Assembly: GCA_022773025.1 (NCBI GenBank)
Contig: JALEZF010000114.1
Location: 1-40,063 of the forward strand
Direction: 5' to 3'
Length of the DNA: 40,063 bases
Source: Clostridium sp.
GTDB taxonomy: Bacteria; Bacillota; Clostridia; Clostridiales; Clostridiaceae
The first letter of the stretch is position 1. Each line of letters begins with the position of its first letter. Position numbers and translations under genes: made by a program. The notes below the pieces were generated by a model. It made no database searches. It was not told the DNA's origin and saw only the letters and a program-made list of their open reading frames with translations. This document shows positions 25,729 through 34,599 of this stretch, in pieces.

Positions 25729-26526
25729 ATGGGAGAGTCAATTGTAATAACATCAGGTAAAGGTGGAGTTGGAAAGACAACCACTACTGCAAATATAGGA
25801 ACAGCTTTAGCGTCCTTAGGGAAATCTGTTGTTGTTGTAGACGGAGATACAGGATTAAGAAATTTAGATGTTTTAATGGGATTGGAAAATAGAATAGTTT
25901 ATACTATCATGGATGTTATAGAAAATAGATGTAGACTTAAGCAGGCACTTATAAAAGATAAGAGATTACCTAACCTATTTATGCTTCCTACAGCTCAAAC
26001 TAGGGACAAAAATGATATATCTACATCACAAATGTTATCTTTAGTCACAGAACTAAAAAAGGAATACGATTATGTTATAATCGACTGCCCAGCAGGTATA
26101 GAGCAAGGTTTTGAAAATGCTATAGTTGGAGCAGACAGAGCTATATTAGTAGTAAATCCTGAAATAACTTCAGTTCGAGATGCGGATAGAGTTATTGGAA
26201 AGCTTGAAGCAAAAGGATTGGAAGATTATGAGGTTATAGTAAATAGATTAAATTACGATATGACTAAAAAAGGTGACATGCTTGATGTAACTGATATCGT
26301 GGAGATACTATCTGTAAAGCTTATAGGAGTAGTTCCTGATGATAGAAATATAACAATATCTACAAATAAGGGAGAGCCTATAGTTTTAGATGATAAAGCT
26401 TTAGCAGGAAAAGCCTTTAACAATATAGCACGTAGAATTTTAGGAGAAGAGGTTCCATTTTTAGATTTAAAAGAGATGTCAGAAAGTGGATTTATGGGCG
26501 TATTTAAAAAACTATTTAAGAAATAG
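25729..26526 (+). CDS. minD: Septum-site ATPase MinD
   Basis: A 265-residue ParA/MinD ATPase. The deviant Walker A is SGKGGVGKTTTT (about 9-20, with signature Lys11 and Lys16). DGDTGLRNLDVLMG, DYVIIDCPAGIE and VNRLNYD follow. The C-terminal ESGFMGVFKKLFKK is the amphipathic membrane-targeting helix. I chose the ATG at 25729 after GGAGGTAAAGAA, 22 bases past minC; an earlier in-frame ATG lies inside minC and would add about 18 unrelated residues. Confidence 0.96.
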   Translation: MGESIVITSGKGGVGKTTTTANIGTALASLGKSVVVVDGDTGLRNLDVLMGLENRIVYTIMDVIENRCRLKQALIKDKRLPNLFMLPTAQTRDKNDISTSQMLSLVTELKKEYDYVIIDCPAGIEQGFENAIVGADRAILVVNPEITSVRDADRVIGKLEAKGLEDYEVIVNRLNYDMTKKGDMLDVTDIVEILSVKLIGVVPDDRNITISTNKGEPIVLDDKALAGKAFNNIARRILGEEVPFLDLKEMSESGFMGVFKKLFKK

Positions 26527-26543
26527 ATTGGGGGCTTAGAATC

Positions 26544-26801
26544 GTGGATTTTATGAAAATGTTTGGTAAACAAAAGTCTAAGGACGTAGCAAAAGATAGA
26601 TTGAAACTTATACTTATAAATGATAAGGGAGACCTTCCAAAAGATGTATTAGAAAAGATGAAAAATGAGATACTTTTAGTCATATCGAAATATGTGGAAT
26701 TTGATAGCGAAGATGTTGAGATATCTTTAAGCAGAACTGATGCTGAAGAAAATTCTTCACCAGCTTTAATTGCCAATATACCTATAAAACATCTTAGATA
26801 A
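26544..26801 (+). CDS. minE: Cell division topological factor MinE
   Basis: An 85-residue protein. It has a short N-terminal amphipathic segment (DFMKMFGKQKSKDVAKDRLKLIL, the MinD-contact and membrane region) and a dimerising C-terminal domain (VISKYVEFDSEDVEISL). It stimulates MinD ATPase and drives pole-to-pole oscillation; presence of MinE rather than DivIVA alone is typical of clostridia. I chose GTG at 26544 because the GGGGG site at 26530-26534 is spaced for it; the next ATG (26553) is 18 bases away. Confidence 0.92.
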   Translation: MDFMKMFGKQKSKDVAKDRLKLILINDKGDLPKDVLEKMKNEILLVISKYVEFDSEDVEISLSRTDAEENSSPALIANIPIKHLR

Positions 26802-26843
26802 AATTAAGATTAAATACCTATAAACTTTGGAAAAATATCATAG

Positions 26844-26895
26844 AATTTTAAGATTTATGTGATATACTAAAATATGAAATCTTAAAATTTGGAGG
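26844..26895 (+). promoter_or_regulatory. 13-base hairpin just before the rodA ribosome-binding site
   Basis: AATTTTAAGATTT (26844-26856) and AAATCTTAAAATT (26877-26889) are perfect inverted copies. GGAGG follows at 26891. A TATACT box (26863-26868) sits in the loop, without a clear -35. It could be a weak terminator or attenuator between minE and rodA, or an operator over a rodA promoter. Confidence 0.5.
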
Positions 26896-26904
26896 AATTC
26901 TGCT

Positions 26905-28008
26905 ATGTTTAATAATTTTAAACTGGATTCAAAGCTAATCAGAGAATTAGATTTTGGCATACTTATAGCCTCCATAATGATAATGCTCTATGGTATTTTA
27001 AACATATATACTGCCACAGGACTTAGAGATGCAGAAAAGCAGTTTGTATGGCTGATTTTAGGGCTTATAGCTATTTACTTTATTCTTCTTGTTGACTATA
27101 AAATCATAGAAAACTATGTTCCTATTATTTATTGGATTTCGGTGCTTTTACTTGTATATACTGAATTTAAAGGAGTTACAATAAATGGAGCTACAGGATG
27201 GATAAAGTTTGGACCTGTAGGATTTCAGCCTGCAGAGCTTGCAAAGATATCTATAACCCTTATGCTTGCTAAAAAGCTTGATGATATGGACTGTAAGATA
27301 AATGATGTACGTAACTTTCTTACATTATGTGTTTATGCAGCCATCCCAATGCTTCTTATAGTTAAGCAGCCAGATATGGGAATGACCATGGTGTGCTTTT
27401 TTACTGTTTTAGGAATAGTATTCTTAGCTGGTCTAAACATAAAGATTATAATTGGTGGACTTATGTCCTTAGCTGTGGTTATAGCCTTAGTATGGAACTC
27501 CCCACTTATGAAAAACTATTGGAAGAACAGACTTACTCTATTCCTAAATCCAGCAGCAGACCCTCTTGGAGGAGGAAGGCAGCTGATTCAGTCTATGATA
27601 GCAATAGGTTCTGGAGGAGTTCTTGGCAGTGGTCTTTCCCACGGCACAAGCTACTCTGCACAGTTTGTACCAGAAAAGCAGACTGACTTTATCTTTGCTG
27701 TTTTAGGAGAGCAGTGGGGATTTATAGGAGCATTATTATTATTAGTTTTATATGGCGTGTTTATATATAGGGCCATCAATATAGGAAAGACTTCTAAGGA
27801 CATATTTGGAAGAATAGTATGTGGAGGAATAATTGCTTCATGGCTGTTTTCTATACTGCAGAATATAGGAATGACTATAGGCATTATGCCTATTACAGGA
27901 ATAACTCTTCCACTTATGAGTTATGGAGGAAGTTCCGCTCTGATAAATTTCATATCTATAGGACTTATACTGAATATAGGTATGAGGCGAAAGAAAATTA
28001 ACTTTTAG
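26905..28008 (+). CDS. rodA: SEDS peptidoglycan polymerase RodA
   Basis: A 367-residue membrane protein with about ten helices. It carries SEDS signatures: GATGWIKFGPVGFQPAELAKI, KQPDMGMTMVCF, and SGGVLGSGLSHGT followed by FVPEKQTDFIFAVLGEQWGFIGA, ending GITLPLMSYGGSSALINFISIGLILNI. It polymerises lipid II in the elongation complex with PBP2. A SpoVE or FtsW identity is less likely, because the neighbours are mre and min genes. The ribosome-binding site is TTGGAGGAATT. Confidence 0.92.
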   Translation: MFNNFKLDSKLIRELDFGILIASIMIMLYGILNIYTATGLRDAEKQFVWLILGLIAIYFILLVDYKIIENYVPIIYWISVLLLVYTEFKGVTINGATGWIKFGPVGFQPAELAKISITLMLAKKLDDMDCKINDVRNFLTLCVYAAIPMLLIVKQPDMGMTMVCFFTVLGIVFLAGLNIKIIIGGLMSLAVVIALVWNSPLMKNYWKNRLTLFLNPAADPLGGGRQLIQSMIAIGSGGVLGSGLSHGTSYSAQFVPEKQTDFIFAVLGEQWGFIGALLLLVLYGVFIYRAINIGKTSKDIFGRIVCGGIIASWLFSILQNIGMTIGIMPITGITLPLMSYGGSSALINFISIGLILNIGMRRKKINF

Positions 28009-28029
28009 TGGGTAAAGGGGGAGAATGTT

Positions 28030-28401
28030 ATGAGAGTTGCTCTTATAGCGCATGACAAGAAAAAAGATGACATAATAGAATTATCAAGAAGATATAAGAA
28101 TATATTAGAGGAACATGAGCTCTTTGCAACTGGTACAACTGGTAAGCTTATATCTGAGATAGTTGGACTTAAAGTTCAAAGATTTTTATCAGGACCTCTT
28201 GGAGGCGATCAACAGATAGGGGCCAAGATAGCAGAGGGAGAGATGGATTTAGTAATTTTTTTAAGAGATCCTCTTACGGCTCAGCCTCATGAACCTGATG
28301 TATCGGCTTTAATTAGATTATGCGATGTTCATTGCATCCCAGTAGCCACTAATGTAGGAAGTGCAGAGATATTTATGTCAGCACTAAATAAAACTAGATA
28401 A
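28030..28401 (+). CDS. mgsA: Methylglyoxal synthase
   Basis: A 123-residue enzyme turning dihydroxyacetone phosphate into methylglyoxal plus phosphate. Motifs: [51 protein letters not shown] and the catalytic Asp in [15 protein letters not shown]. The enzyme relieves phosphorylated-sugar stress. It lies 21 bases after rodA, a pairing seen in other clostridia, after a GGGGGAGA site. A clear terminator follows. Confidence 0.95.
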   Translation: MRVALIAHDKKKDDIIELSRRYKNILEEHELFATGTTGKLISEIVGLKVQRFLSGPLGGDQQIGAKIAEGEMDLVIFLRDPLTAQPHEPDVSALIRLCDVHCIPVATNVGSAEIFMSALNKTR

Positions 28402-28410
28402 CAGTTTTGA

Positions 28411-28445
28411 AATATAAGAAATCTTAGAATTTCTTATATTTTTTT
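28411..28445 (+). terminator. Terminator after mgsA
   Basis: AATATAAGAAAT and ATTTCTTATATT pair around CTTAGA, then TTTTTT. Confidence 0.85.
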
Positions 28446-28574
28446 GCATAAAATCTTATGTATATCAATATATATTAGAGTGATTTATTTTAACGGATGA
28501 AAGAAAAGTTTCTTAAAATCTATAACTTATAACTAGCACATAGCAATCTATTGATTTGTTAGGGGGAAGAGTAA

Positions 28575-29393
28575 ATGGGAAAATACAATGATGCCTACAA
28601 GAGCTATTACAATGAAATAATATCAAAGGAAGGACGAGGAAGTGTTAAGTATAATAATAGCAGGAGTGCAGGAAGTTTTAATTACAATGCAAGCACTAGA
28701 GGCATAAAAGGAAGAAAAATCACACTTCAGCGCATTGTAAATATAATAATATTTCAATTGGCAGGTACTGCAGCTTTGTTCGTCATCATATTATTTTGCA
28801 AAACCGTAACGAATAGTAAGACGGATAAGATATATAGCTATGCTAAGGATACAGTAAATACTTCCTTTGATTACAATGGTGCTATAGCTCAGATAAAAAC
28901 TTTTGATTATAAAAAGGTCTATGACAGTGTAGAGACTTATATAGAAAATATAAAAGTAAAGTATTTAGGTGGAAGCAATGTTATAGAAACAACCAGCGAA
29001 AACTTTAGACCTCCTATAAAAGGAGATGTAATAGGCAAATACGGAAATGCCGAAGATTTGGGTTGGGTAGGATACAAGGATGGAATAGTGATAAAGGCAG
29101 CAGAAGGGTCCAAGGTTACAATTGCTTCAAAGGGCAAAGTTAGAGAAGTTGGAAACAGTGAAGCTTTAGGGAATTATATAATAGTTGATCATGGTGATGG
29201 TTTAGAAACGGAGTATGGTAATTTGAAAGATGTTAATGTAGAAAGAGGAGATGACCTTGAAGAAAATGCGGAAATAGGCACCAGTGGCGGTAAAGGCAAT
29301 CTATCATCAGAACATTTATACTTTAGTTTATTATATATGGGAGCACCTAAAGATCCAGAAAAGTATATTAAGTTTTATAACCAATCTATATAG
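28575..29393 (+). CDS. Membrane-anchored degenerate M23 (LytM) protein, SpoIVFA-like
   Basis: A 272-residue protein with a Tyr/Asn-rich cytoplasmic head, one membrane helix (about 54-75), a linker, and a LytM-type beta domain (about 155-262; RPPIKGDVIGKYGN, GIVIKAAEGSKVTIASKGKV, YIIVDHGDGLETEYGNL, EHLYFSLLYMG). Active M23 peptidases need His/Asp and HxH zinc ligands. Here the first pair is absent (GWVGYKDGIVI) and HLHF reads HLYF, so it should be catalytically dead. Bacillus SpoIVFA has the same inactive-LytM architecture and holds SpoIVFB in check; the gene 12 bases downstream here is spoIVFB-like. The identity is inferred from layout and position. Confidence 0.75.
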   Translation: MGKYNDAYKSYYNEIISKEGRGSVKYNNSRSAGSFNYNASTRGIKGRKITLQRIVNIIIFQLAGTAALFVIILFCKTVTNSKTDKIYSYAKDTVNTSFDYNGAIAQIKTFDYKKVYDSVETYIENIKVKYLGGSNVIETTSENFRPPIKGDVIGKYGNAEDLGWVGYKDGIVIKAAEGSKVTIASKGKVREVGNSEALGNYIIVDHGDGLETEYGNLKDVNVERGDDLEENAEIGTSGGKGNLSSEHLYFSLLYMGAPKDPEKYIKFYNQSI

Positions 29394-29405
29394 TGGGAGA
29401 TATGA

Positions 29406-30257
29406 ATGGTAAAAATAAATAAATTCTTTATACCCTATGTGATAATGTTGATTTTCGCAGGGTTTGGATATAGTTTTTTTGTGGCTTTCTTTTGGATTGT
29501 CCTCCATGAAACGGCTCATATAATAGCAGCTAGAACTTTAGGAATAGATAATATAAAAATGCATTTTATACCTATGGGCACATATATAGAGTCAAAGATG
29601 TTTGATGAAACTAAACCTAAAGAGGATATAATAATATCTTTGGCAGGACCTCTTGTAAATTTAATCATGGCTGCTCTATTATATGAAATCTATAAATATT
29701 TTCCGGTTAATATAATAAAGGTTAGCTTTGACACAAATATTGTCTTTGGGATTTTTAATCTTATGCCTGCCTTTCCCCTTGATGGAGCTAGAATACTCAG
29801 GGCAATATTAAGTAGAAAAATAATGTATAAGCGGGCAAATAAAATAACTGTAAAATGTAGTTTGGTAACGGGATTTTTATTACTTAGCTATTTTATTTTT
29901 TTGCTAATTTTAGGCAAAACTAATTTGAGCTTAGGACTTATGGCGTTTCTTATAATAGCTATATCCTGCAAAGAACGAGAAAGGATAATGTATATAATAA
30001 TGGGAGATATAATAAGGAAGAAGAGAAGGTTTCTAAAGGACAGTTATATAGAAAACAAAACTATATCCGTGTATTATAAAAAAGACCTCATAACGGTTTT
30101 AGGATTAGTGGACAAGAATAAATACAATTTATTCACTTTGTTAGACGAGGAGATGAAAGTCATAGATATACTTACAGAATATGAAGTCTTAGAAGGTCTT
30201 AAACTTTATGGAAATATATCCATAGAAGAATTTCTAAAGATAAGAGCTGAAAAATAA
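29406..30257 (+). CDS. spoIVFB: Site-2-type membrane metalloprotease, SpoIVFB-like
   Basis: A 283-residue M50 intramembrane protease. The zinc site is HETAH (His34, Glu35, His38) in the first half, with the third ligand in NLMPAFPLDGARI (Asp126). Four to six hydrophobic segments span about 5-175. The soluble tail (about 190-283) is CBS-like (ISVYYKKDLITVLGLVDKNKYNLFTLLDEEMKVIDILTEYEVLEGL). In Bacillus this protease cleaves pro-sigma-K in the mother cell. Direct succession to the degenerate LytM gene supports the same role here, though some clostridia use it differently. A ribosome-binding site GGGAGATATGA precedes the ATG. Confidence 0.85.
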   Translation: MVKINKFFIPYVIMLIFAGFGYSFFVAFFWIVLHETAHIIAARTLGIDNIKMHFIPMGTYIESKMFDETKPKEDIIISLAGPLVNLIMAALLYEIYKYFPVNIIKVSFDTNIVFGIFNLMPAFPLDGARILRAILSRKIMYKRANKITVKCSLVTGFLLLSYFIFLLILGKTNLSLGLMAFLIIAISCKERERIMYIIMGDIIRKKRRFLKDSYIENKTISVYYKKDLITVLGLVDKNKYNLFTLLDEEMKVIDILTEYEVLEGLKLYGNISIEEFLKIRAEK

Positions 30258-30309
30258 GGGTGGCACTTTTATATCACAAGGGAAATATGTGATGTATGGG
30301 CGTCACCTT
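30256..30309 (+). other. Two-stem inverted repeat after spoIVFB
   Basis: AAGGGTGGC (30256-30264) pairs with GTCACCTT (30302-30309) with one bulge and a G-T. Inside, ATCACA (30273-30278) pairs with TGTGAT (30288-30293). No real T run follows, so it may be a structured leader, a weak terminator, or a protein-binding site. Confidence 0.45.
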
Positions 30310-30436
30310 AATTACTTTACAACAAAACTATTCATTTTTATAATAATATGATAGAATATATTATATTCGGGAAGCATTAAAGATATGCTTCCTTATTTAA
30401 TGAATGGAATTAAAATTTTTCCAAGGAGGAAATCTA

Positions 30437-32302
30437 ATGATTAAAAACTTAGATGACATTTTGTTTAGAGTTGAAAAACCTGCTAGATACATAGGAGGAG
30501 AAATAAACTCTGTATATAAAGATAAAGAAAAAGTAGATATAAGATTTGCTTTCTGTTTTCCAGATGTATACGAAGTTGGAATGTCTCACTTAGGAAGTAA
30601 GATTCTTTATCATACTATAAATGAAAGAGAAGACACTTACTGTGAGAGATCTTATGCTCCATGGCCAGACATGGAAAAGCTTATGAGAGAGAACAACATC
30701 CCTCTTTATACATTGGAGACTAAGGATTCTTTAAAAGAGTTTGATATTTTAGGATTCAGCCTTCAATATGAAATGAGTTATACAAATATATTAAATATGT
30801 TAAATATGAGCGGAATAACAATAAGAGCTTCTGAAAGAGGAGAGGATGAGCCTATAGTAATGGCTGGAGGACCTTGTGCTTACAATCCAGAGCCTCTTCA
30901 CGATGTTATAGACTTCTTTGAGCTTGGCGAAGGTGAAGAAGTTATGAATGATGTACTTGATGTGTACAAAGAGTTCAAGAAGCAAAAGAAAAGCAGAAAA
31001 GAATTTTTAAGAGAGATATCAAAGATAAGAGGAGTATATGTTCCTTCACTATATGAAGTTACTTACAATGAAGATGGAACTATAAAGGAATTTAAACCTA
31101 AATATGATGATGTTCCTAAAACTGTTAAAAAGAGATTCATAACTAATTTTGATAGAGTGAGTTTTCCAGATAAGTTTTTAGTTCCATATACTGAAATAGT
31201 TCACGATAGAATAATACTTGAAACTTTCAGGGGATGTACAAATGGATGTAGATTCTGTCAGGCAGGAATGATATATAGACCTATAAGAGAAAAGAGCTGT
31301 GACACTTTGATGGAAGATGCAGCAAAGCTTTTAAAAACAACAGGTTATGATGAAATATCTCTTAGCTCGTTAAGTATATGTGATTATTCTGATATACAAA
31401 AGCTTATAAATGGCTTAATAGAAAAGTATGCAGAGGAAAAGGTAGGAGTATCACTTCCATCTATAAGAATAGATGCCTTTTCAGTAGATCTTATAAAAGA
31501 AATACAAAAGGTTAGAAAGACAGGACTTACCTTTGCACCAGAGGCAGGAAGCCAGAGAATGAGAGACATCATCAATAAAGGTGTAACTGAAGAGAGAGTT
31601 CTTGAAGCATCAAAATCTGCCTTTGAAGCAGGTTGGTCTTCTATAAAGTTATACTTTATGATAGGACTTCCTTATGAAACTATGGAGGATGTAGCAGGTA
31701 TAGCTAATCTTTCTGATAAGGTTACTGAGGAGTACTTTAAGGTTCCAAAGACCGTTAGACACAAGGGACTTAGAGTTACAGCAAGTACATCAATATTTGT
31801 GCCAAAGCCATTCACTCCATTCCAATGGGCACCACAGGATAGAATGGAAGACGTAGGAGAAAAGATTAAGACTGTAAAGACTTCTATAAAGAGCAGAGCC
31901 GTTTCCTACAACTATCATGAATCTATAGTTTCATATATGGAAGCTGTAGTTGCTAGAGGAGATAGAAGAATCTGTGATGTTATAATCAAAGCCTATGAAA
32001 AGGGAGCTAAGTTTGACGGATGGTCAGAGTACTTTAACTATGATCACTGGAAAGAAGCTATGGATGAGTGCAATGTTTCAGGAGAATTCTATGCTTATAG
32101 AGAGAGAAGCTACGAAGAAATACTTCCTTGGGACTTCATAGATATAGGAGTAAATAAATCTTACTTAGTTAAGGAAAATGAAAAGGCAAAGAATGCAGCA
32201 CTTACTCAAAACTGCAGACTTGGATGTACAGGATGCGGAGTAAATGTAAACTTTAAAGAAGGGAAGTGTTTTGAAGGTGCGTTACTTGATCAAGTTTTCT
32301 AA
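30437..32302 (+). CDS. B12-binding-type radical SAM protein (TIGR03960 family)
   Basis: A 621-residue radical SAM enzyme. The [4Fe-4S] motif CTNGCRFC is at Cys267, Cys271 and Cys274. An N-terminal region with the CFPDVYEVGMSHLGSKILYH pattern is B12-binding-like, and the C-terminal QNCRLGCTGCGVN is a second Cys cluster. Family members sit directly before the TIGR03936/DUF2344 gene and near RNase G, as here, but the substrate remains unknown. RNA or ribosome modification is a guess from the neighbourhood. I chose ATG 30437 because AAGGAGGAAATC precedes it; an in-frame ATG 33 bases earlier has no site. Confidence 0.88.
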   Translation: MIKNLDDILFRVEKPARYIGGEINSVYKDKEKVDIRFAFCFPDVYEVGMSHLGSKILYHTINEREDTYCERSYAPWPDMEKLMRENNIPLYTLETKDSLKEFDILGFSLQYEMSYTNILNMLNMSGITIRASERGEDEPIVMAGGPCAYNPEPLHDVIDFFELGEGEEVMNDVLDVYKEFKKQKKSRKEFLREISKIRGVYVPSLYEVTYNEDGTIKEFKPKYDDVPKTVKKRFITNFDRVSFPDKFLVPYTEIVHDRIILETFRGCTNGCRFCQAGMIYRPIREKSCDTLMEDAAKLLKTTGYDEISLSSLSICDYSDIQKLINGLIEKYAEEKVGVSLPSIRIDAFSVDLIKEIQKVRKTGLTFAPEAGSQRMRDIINKGVTEERVLEASKSAFEAGWSSIKLYFMIGLPYETMEDVAGIANLSDKVTEEYFKVPKTVRHKGLRVTASTSIFVPKPFTPFQWAPQDRMEDVGEKIKTVKTSIKSRAVSYNYHESIVSYMEAVVARGDRRICDVIIKAYEKGAKFDGWSEYFNYDHWKEAMDECNVSGEFYAYRERSYEEILPWDFIDIGVNKSYLVKENEKAKNAALTQNCRLGCTGCGVNVNFKEGKCFEGALLDQVF

Positions 32303-32975
32303 AGAGGACAGCATAAAATTCATATCACACTTAGATTTGATGAGAACAATACAAAAAATCATAAGAAGGGCTGACCTTCCAGTGGAATATTCCAAAGGAT
32401 TTAATCCTCATATGTCTTTATCTTTAGCTCAGCCATTATCGGTTGGAATGAGTTCAAAGGGAGAGTACATGGATTTAGTTCTTGTAGAAGATTTAAATGA
32501 GGAGTTCATAAAAGAAAAGATAAATGAAAATGCTCCTATGACCATAAGAATAATTGAAGTTTCTAAGGTTATTCAATTTACAGAAAAAAAGGTTCCGCCT
32601 TCAATGGCTCTTATAGATAGGGCAAATTATAGTGTCAAACTTCCTGTGGAGGATGGCTGTGCAGCAGAAAAGTCTCTGACAGCCCTTTTAGAAAAATCCT
32701 CATGGGTTACTATAAAGAAAAGTAAAAAAGGCGAAAGAGAAATAGATATAAGACCTCTTATAAAAGATATAAAGTATTGGCTTAAAGATGACTACCTAAT
32801 TATGAATTGCACTTTAGCTTGTGGCAGCAGAGAGCATCTGTCTCCAGAACTTTTAAGCACTTATATAAAGAGCAACTGTGAGGGCTTTGATGCAGAGAGA
32901 TTCACTTATATGGAAAGAAACGAAATGTATGCAGAAAAGAATGGAGCCTTTGTACCATTATATAAATATGTTTAA
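32277..32975 (+). CDS. TIGR03936-family radical SAM-associated protein (DUF2344)
   Basis: A 232-residue protein starting MRYLIKFSKEDSIKFISHLDLMRTIQKIIRRADLPVEYSKGFNPHMSLSLAQPLSVGMSSKGEYMDL, which is the DUF2344 signature block. It carries no radical SAM motif itself and probably acts as a partner of the preceding enzyme. The start overlaps that gene by about 26 bases. GTG at 32277 gives the family-typical MRYLIKF, with GGGAAG upstream; TTG at 32271 is the alternative. Confidence 0.85.
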   Translation: MRYLIKFSKEDSIKFISHLDLMRTIQKIIRRADLPVEYSKGFNPHMSLSLAQPLSVGMSSKGEYMDLVLVEDLNEEFIKEKINENAPMTIRIIEVSKVIQFTEKKVPPSMALIDRANYSVKLPVEDGCAAEKSLTALLEKSSWVTIKKSKKGEREIDIRPLIKDIKYWLKDDYLIMNCTLACGSREHLSPELLSTYIKSNCEGFDAERFTYMERNEMYAEKNGAFVPLYKYV

Positions 32976-33019
32976 AGATCTGGCTTAGATTTTCAAATAG
33001 CTTTAGAGAGGGTACTTAT

Positions 33020-34468
33020 ATGAGAGAAATTTTTATAGAAAAGAATGAGACGCTAAGGCGTGTAGCTATAAAGGAAAATGGCAGACTTATAGAGTGCCGT
33101 ATAGAAGAGGAAACTAATGAGCCTTCTGTAGGTGACATTTATATGGGGGTAGTTAAGAATATAGTTCCCGCTATAAAAAGTGCCTTTGTAGATATAGGCC
33201 ATGAAAAAAATGCTTATATGTACTTAGGAGATGAAATAAACGGTTATGTGAAAAAAGGTCAGGAAGTCCTAGTTGAGATTATAAAGGAAGAGCTTAACTC
33301 AAAAGGAGCAAAGGTATTCCCCTTCATCAACATACCAGGAAGATATGTTGTTTTGTGCAACAAAGATTCTGACATAAGTTTTTCTCAAAAGATAAAAGAT
33401 GAGGACTTCAAGGCGGCTACACTGCAGGAACTACAGGGGTTAATCCCTATAGGTGTAAAGGTAAGGACTCAAGGTGAAAATGTGTCTTTAGACCTTGTAA
33501 AGCAAGAAATACTTGATTTATATAAAGAGTATGAGGCTATAGAAAGGGATTTTAAATTTTCTATGAAGCCTAAGAAGCTTTATGGTGACAGCTCTATAGT
33601 TAGCAAGATACTTAGAGATTGTGTAAGTGACGATACTTCTACCATATTCGTGGATAGTGATGAGGATTATACCACAGTTGAAAGGTATATGAACAGAAAA
33701 GAAGATATGAAATCTAAGCTTCAGCTTTATGAAGGCCATAGAAATTTATTTGATTACTATGGAATAGAAAGAGAGATTTTAGCTTTAAGAAATCCAAATG
33801 TGCATCTTCACTGTGGGGGATCTTTAGTCATTGAGCATACAGAAGCCATGTATGTTATAGATGTAAATTCTGGAAAGAACACTAAAGCTTCTAATATGGA
33901 AAATACGGCATTTATGACAAACAGTGAAGCGGCATCTGAGATAGCAAGACAGATACGTCTTCGAAATTTAAGCGGCATAATAATAATTGACTTTATAGAT
34001 ATGAATCAGGATTATCACAAAGAAAAAATCATAGAGATTTTAGAAAAAGGTTTTAGAGGAGACAAGAATAAGACTGTTATATATAAACCTACAGAGCTTA
34101 ATCTCGTGCAGATAGCTAGAAAGAGAAATGGAAAGACCATATATGATTATATGGAGGAGCCATGCAAAGTGTGCTCTGGCCATGGAAAGAAGCTTAAGCT
34201 GTCTTATATCACTCTTTTAATCCATAATGAAGTGCTAAAAAAGGATGCAGATAATGCAGTTAAAGATATATATATAGAAATCAACAGCCTTTACAAGGAA
34301 GCAATAGAAGAAGATTTATTTACTTTCTTGAAGGAAATTGAAGCTCTAGACAAAAACATATACTTAAACTTTGTGCAGGAAGTGGAATATTTTAAGGTTG
34401 AACCGCTTATCTTTCATAGCCAGATAGAAAATCTAAAAGGTTACAAAGTAACACTAGATAATTTGTAA
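33020..34468 (+). CDS. rng: Ribonuclease G (Rne/Rng family)
   Basis: A 482-residue endoribonuclease. It has an N-terminal S1-type region (EPSVGDIYMGVVKNIVPAIKSAFVDIGHEKNAYMY), the catalytic DNase-I-like domain with Asp281 (IDVNSGK) and Asp324 (IDFIDM), and the zinc-link CKVCSGHGK (Cys382, Cys385). It lacks the long disordered tail of RNase E. It processes rRNA ends and mRNA. Position before rplU-rpmA is conserved in clostridia. The ribosome-binding site is weak (GAGAGGG, 33007-33013). Confidence 0.93.
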   Translation: MREIFIEKNETLRRVAIKENGRLIECRIEEETNEPSVGDIYMGVVKNIVPAIKSAFVDIGHEKNAYMYLGDEINGYVKKGQEVLVEIIKEELNSKGAKVFPFINIPGRYVVLCNKDSDISFSQKIKDEDFKAATLQELQGLIPIGVKVRTQGENVSLDLVKQEILDLYKEYEAIERDFKFSMKPKKLYGDSSIVSKILRDCVSDDTSTIFVDSDEDYTTVERYMNRKEDMKSKLQLYEGHRNLFDYYGIEREILALRNPNVHLHCGGSLVIEHTEAMYVIDVNSGKNTKASNMENTAFMTNSEAASEIARQIRLRNLSGIIIIDFIDMNQDYHKEKIIEILEKGFRGDKNKTVIYKPTELNLVQIARKRNGKTIYDYMEEPCKVCSGHGKKLKLSYITLLIHNEVLKKDADNAVKDIYIEINSLYKEAIEEDLFTFLKEIEALDKNIYLNFVQEVEYFKVEPLIFHSQIENLKGYKVTLDNL

Positions 34469-34474
34469 AAAAAC

Positions 34475-34503
34475 TTTACAACGTTAGCTAAATGTGTTAA
34501 AAT
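34475..34503 (+). promoter_or_regulatory. Sigma-A promoter of the rplU operon
   Basis: TTTACA (34475-34480), a 17-base spacer, TAAAAT (34498-34503). It lies just after the rng stop and before the L21 leader. Confidence 0.75.
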
Positions 34504-34508
34504 GGCTT

Positions 34509-34592
34509 TTGTAGGCCGCACGCGAAGGGTTTTTATCGAAACATTCCATTAAGGGGATGTACCTCAGTTGGCGAGACTGGATTGAGGAGGTG
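34509..34592 (+). promoter_or_regulatory. Ribosomal protein L21 leader RNA
   Basis: Between the promoter and rplU lies a leader with TTGTAGGCCGCACGCGAAGG, then AAGGGGATGTACCTCAGTTGG, CGAGACTGG and GAGGAGGTG. This matches my memory of the Firmicute L21 leader family, which is thought to bind ribosomal protein L21 and repress its own operon. The call rests on recognition, without a covariance search. Confidence 0.7.
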
Positions 34593-34599
34593 TTTTAGG

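Noticed and set aside
28446-28574. Sigma-E or sigma-K promoter before the LytM-spoIVFB pair
   Set aside because: Several AT-rich boxes look vaguely similar, but none matches well enough to call.
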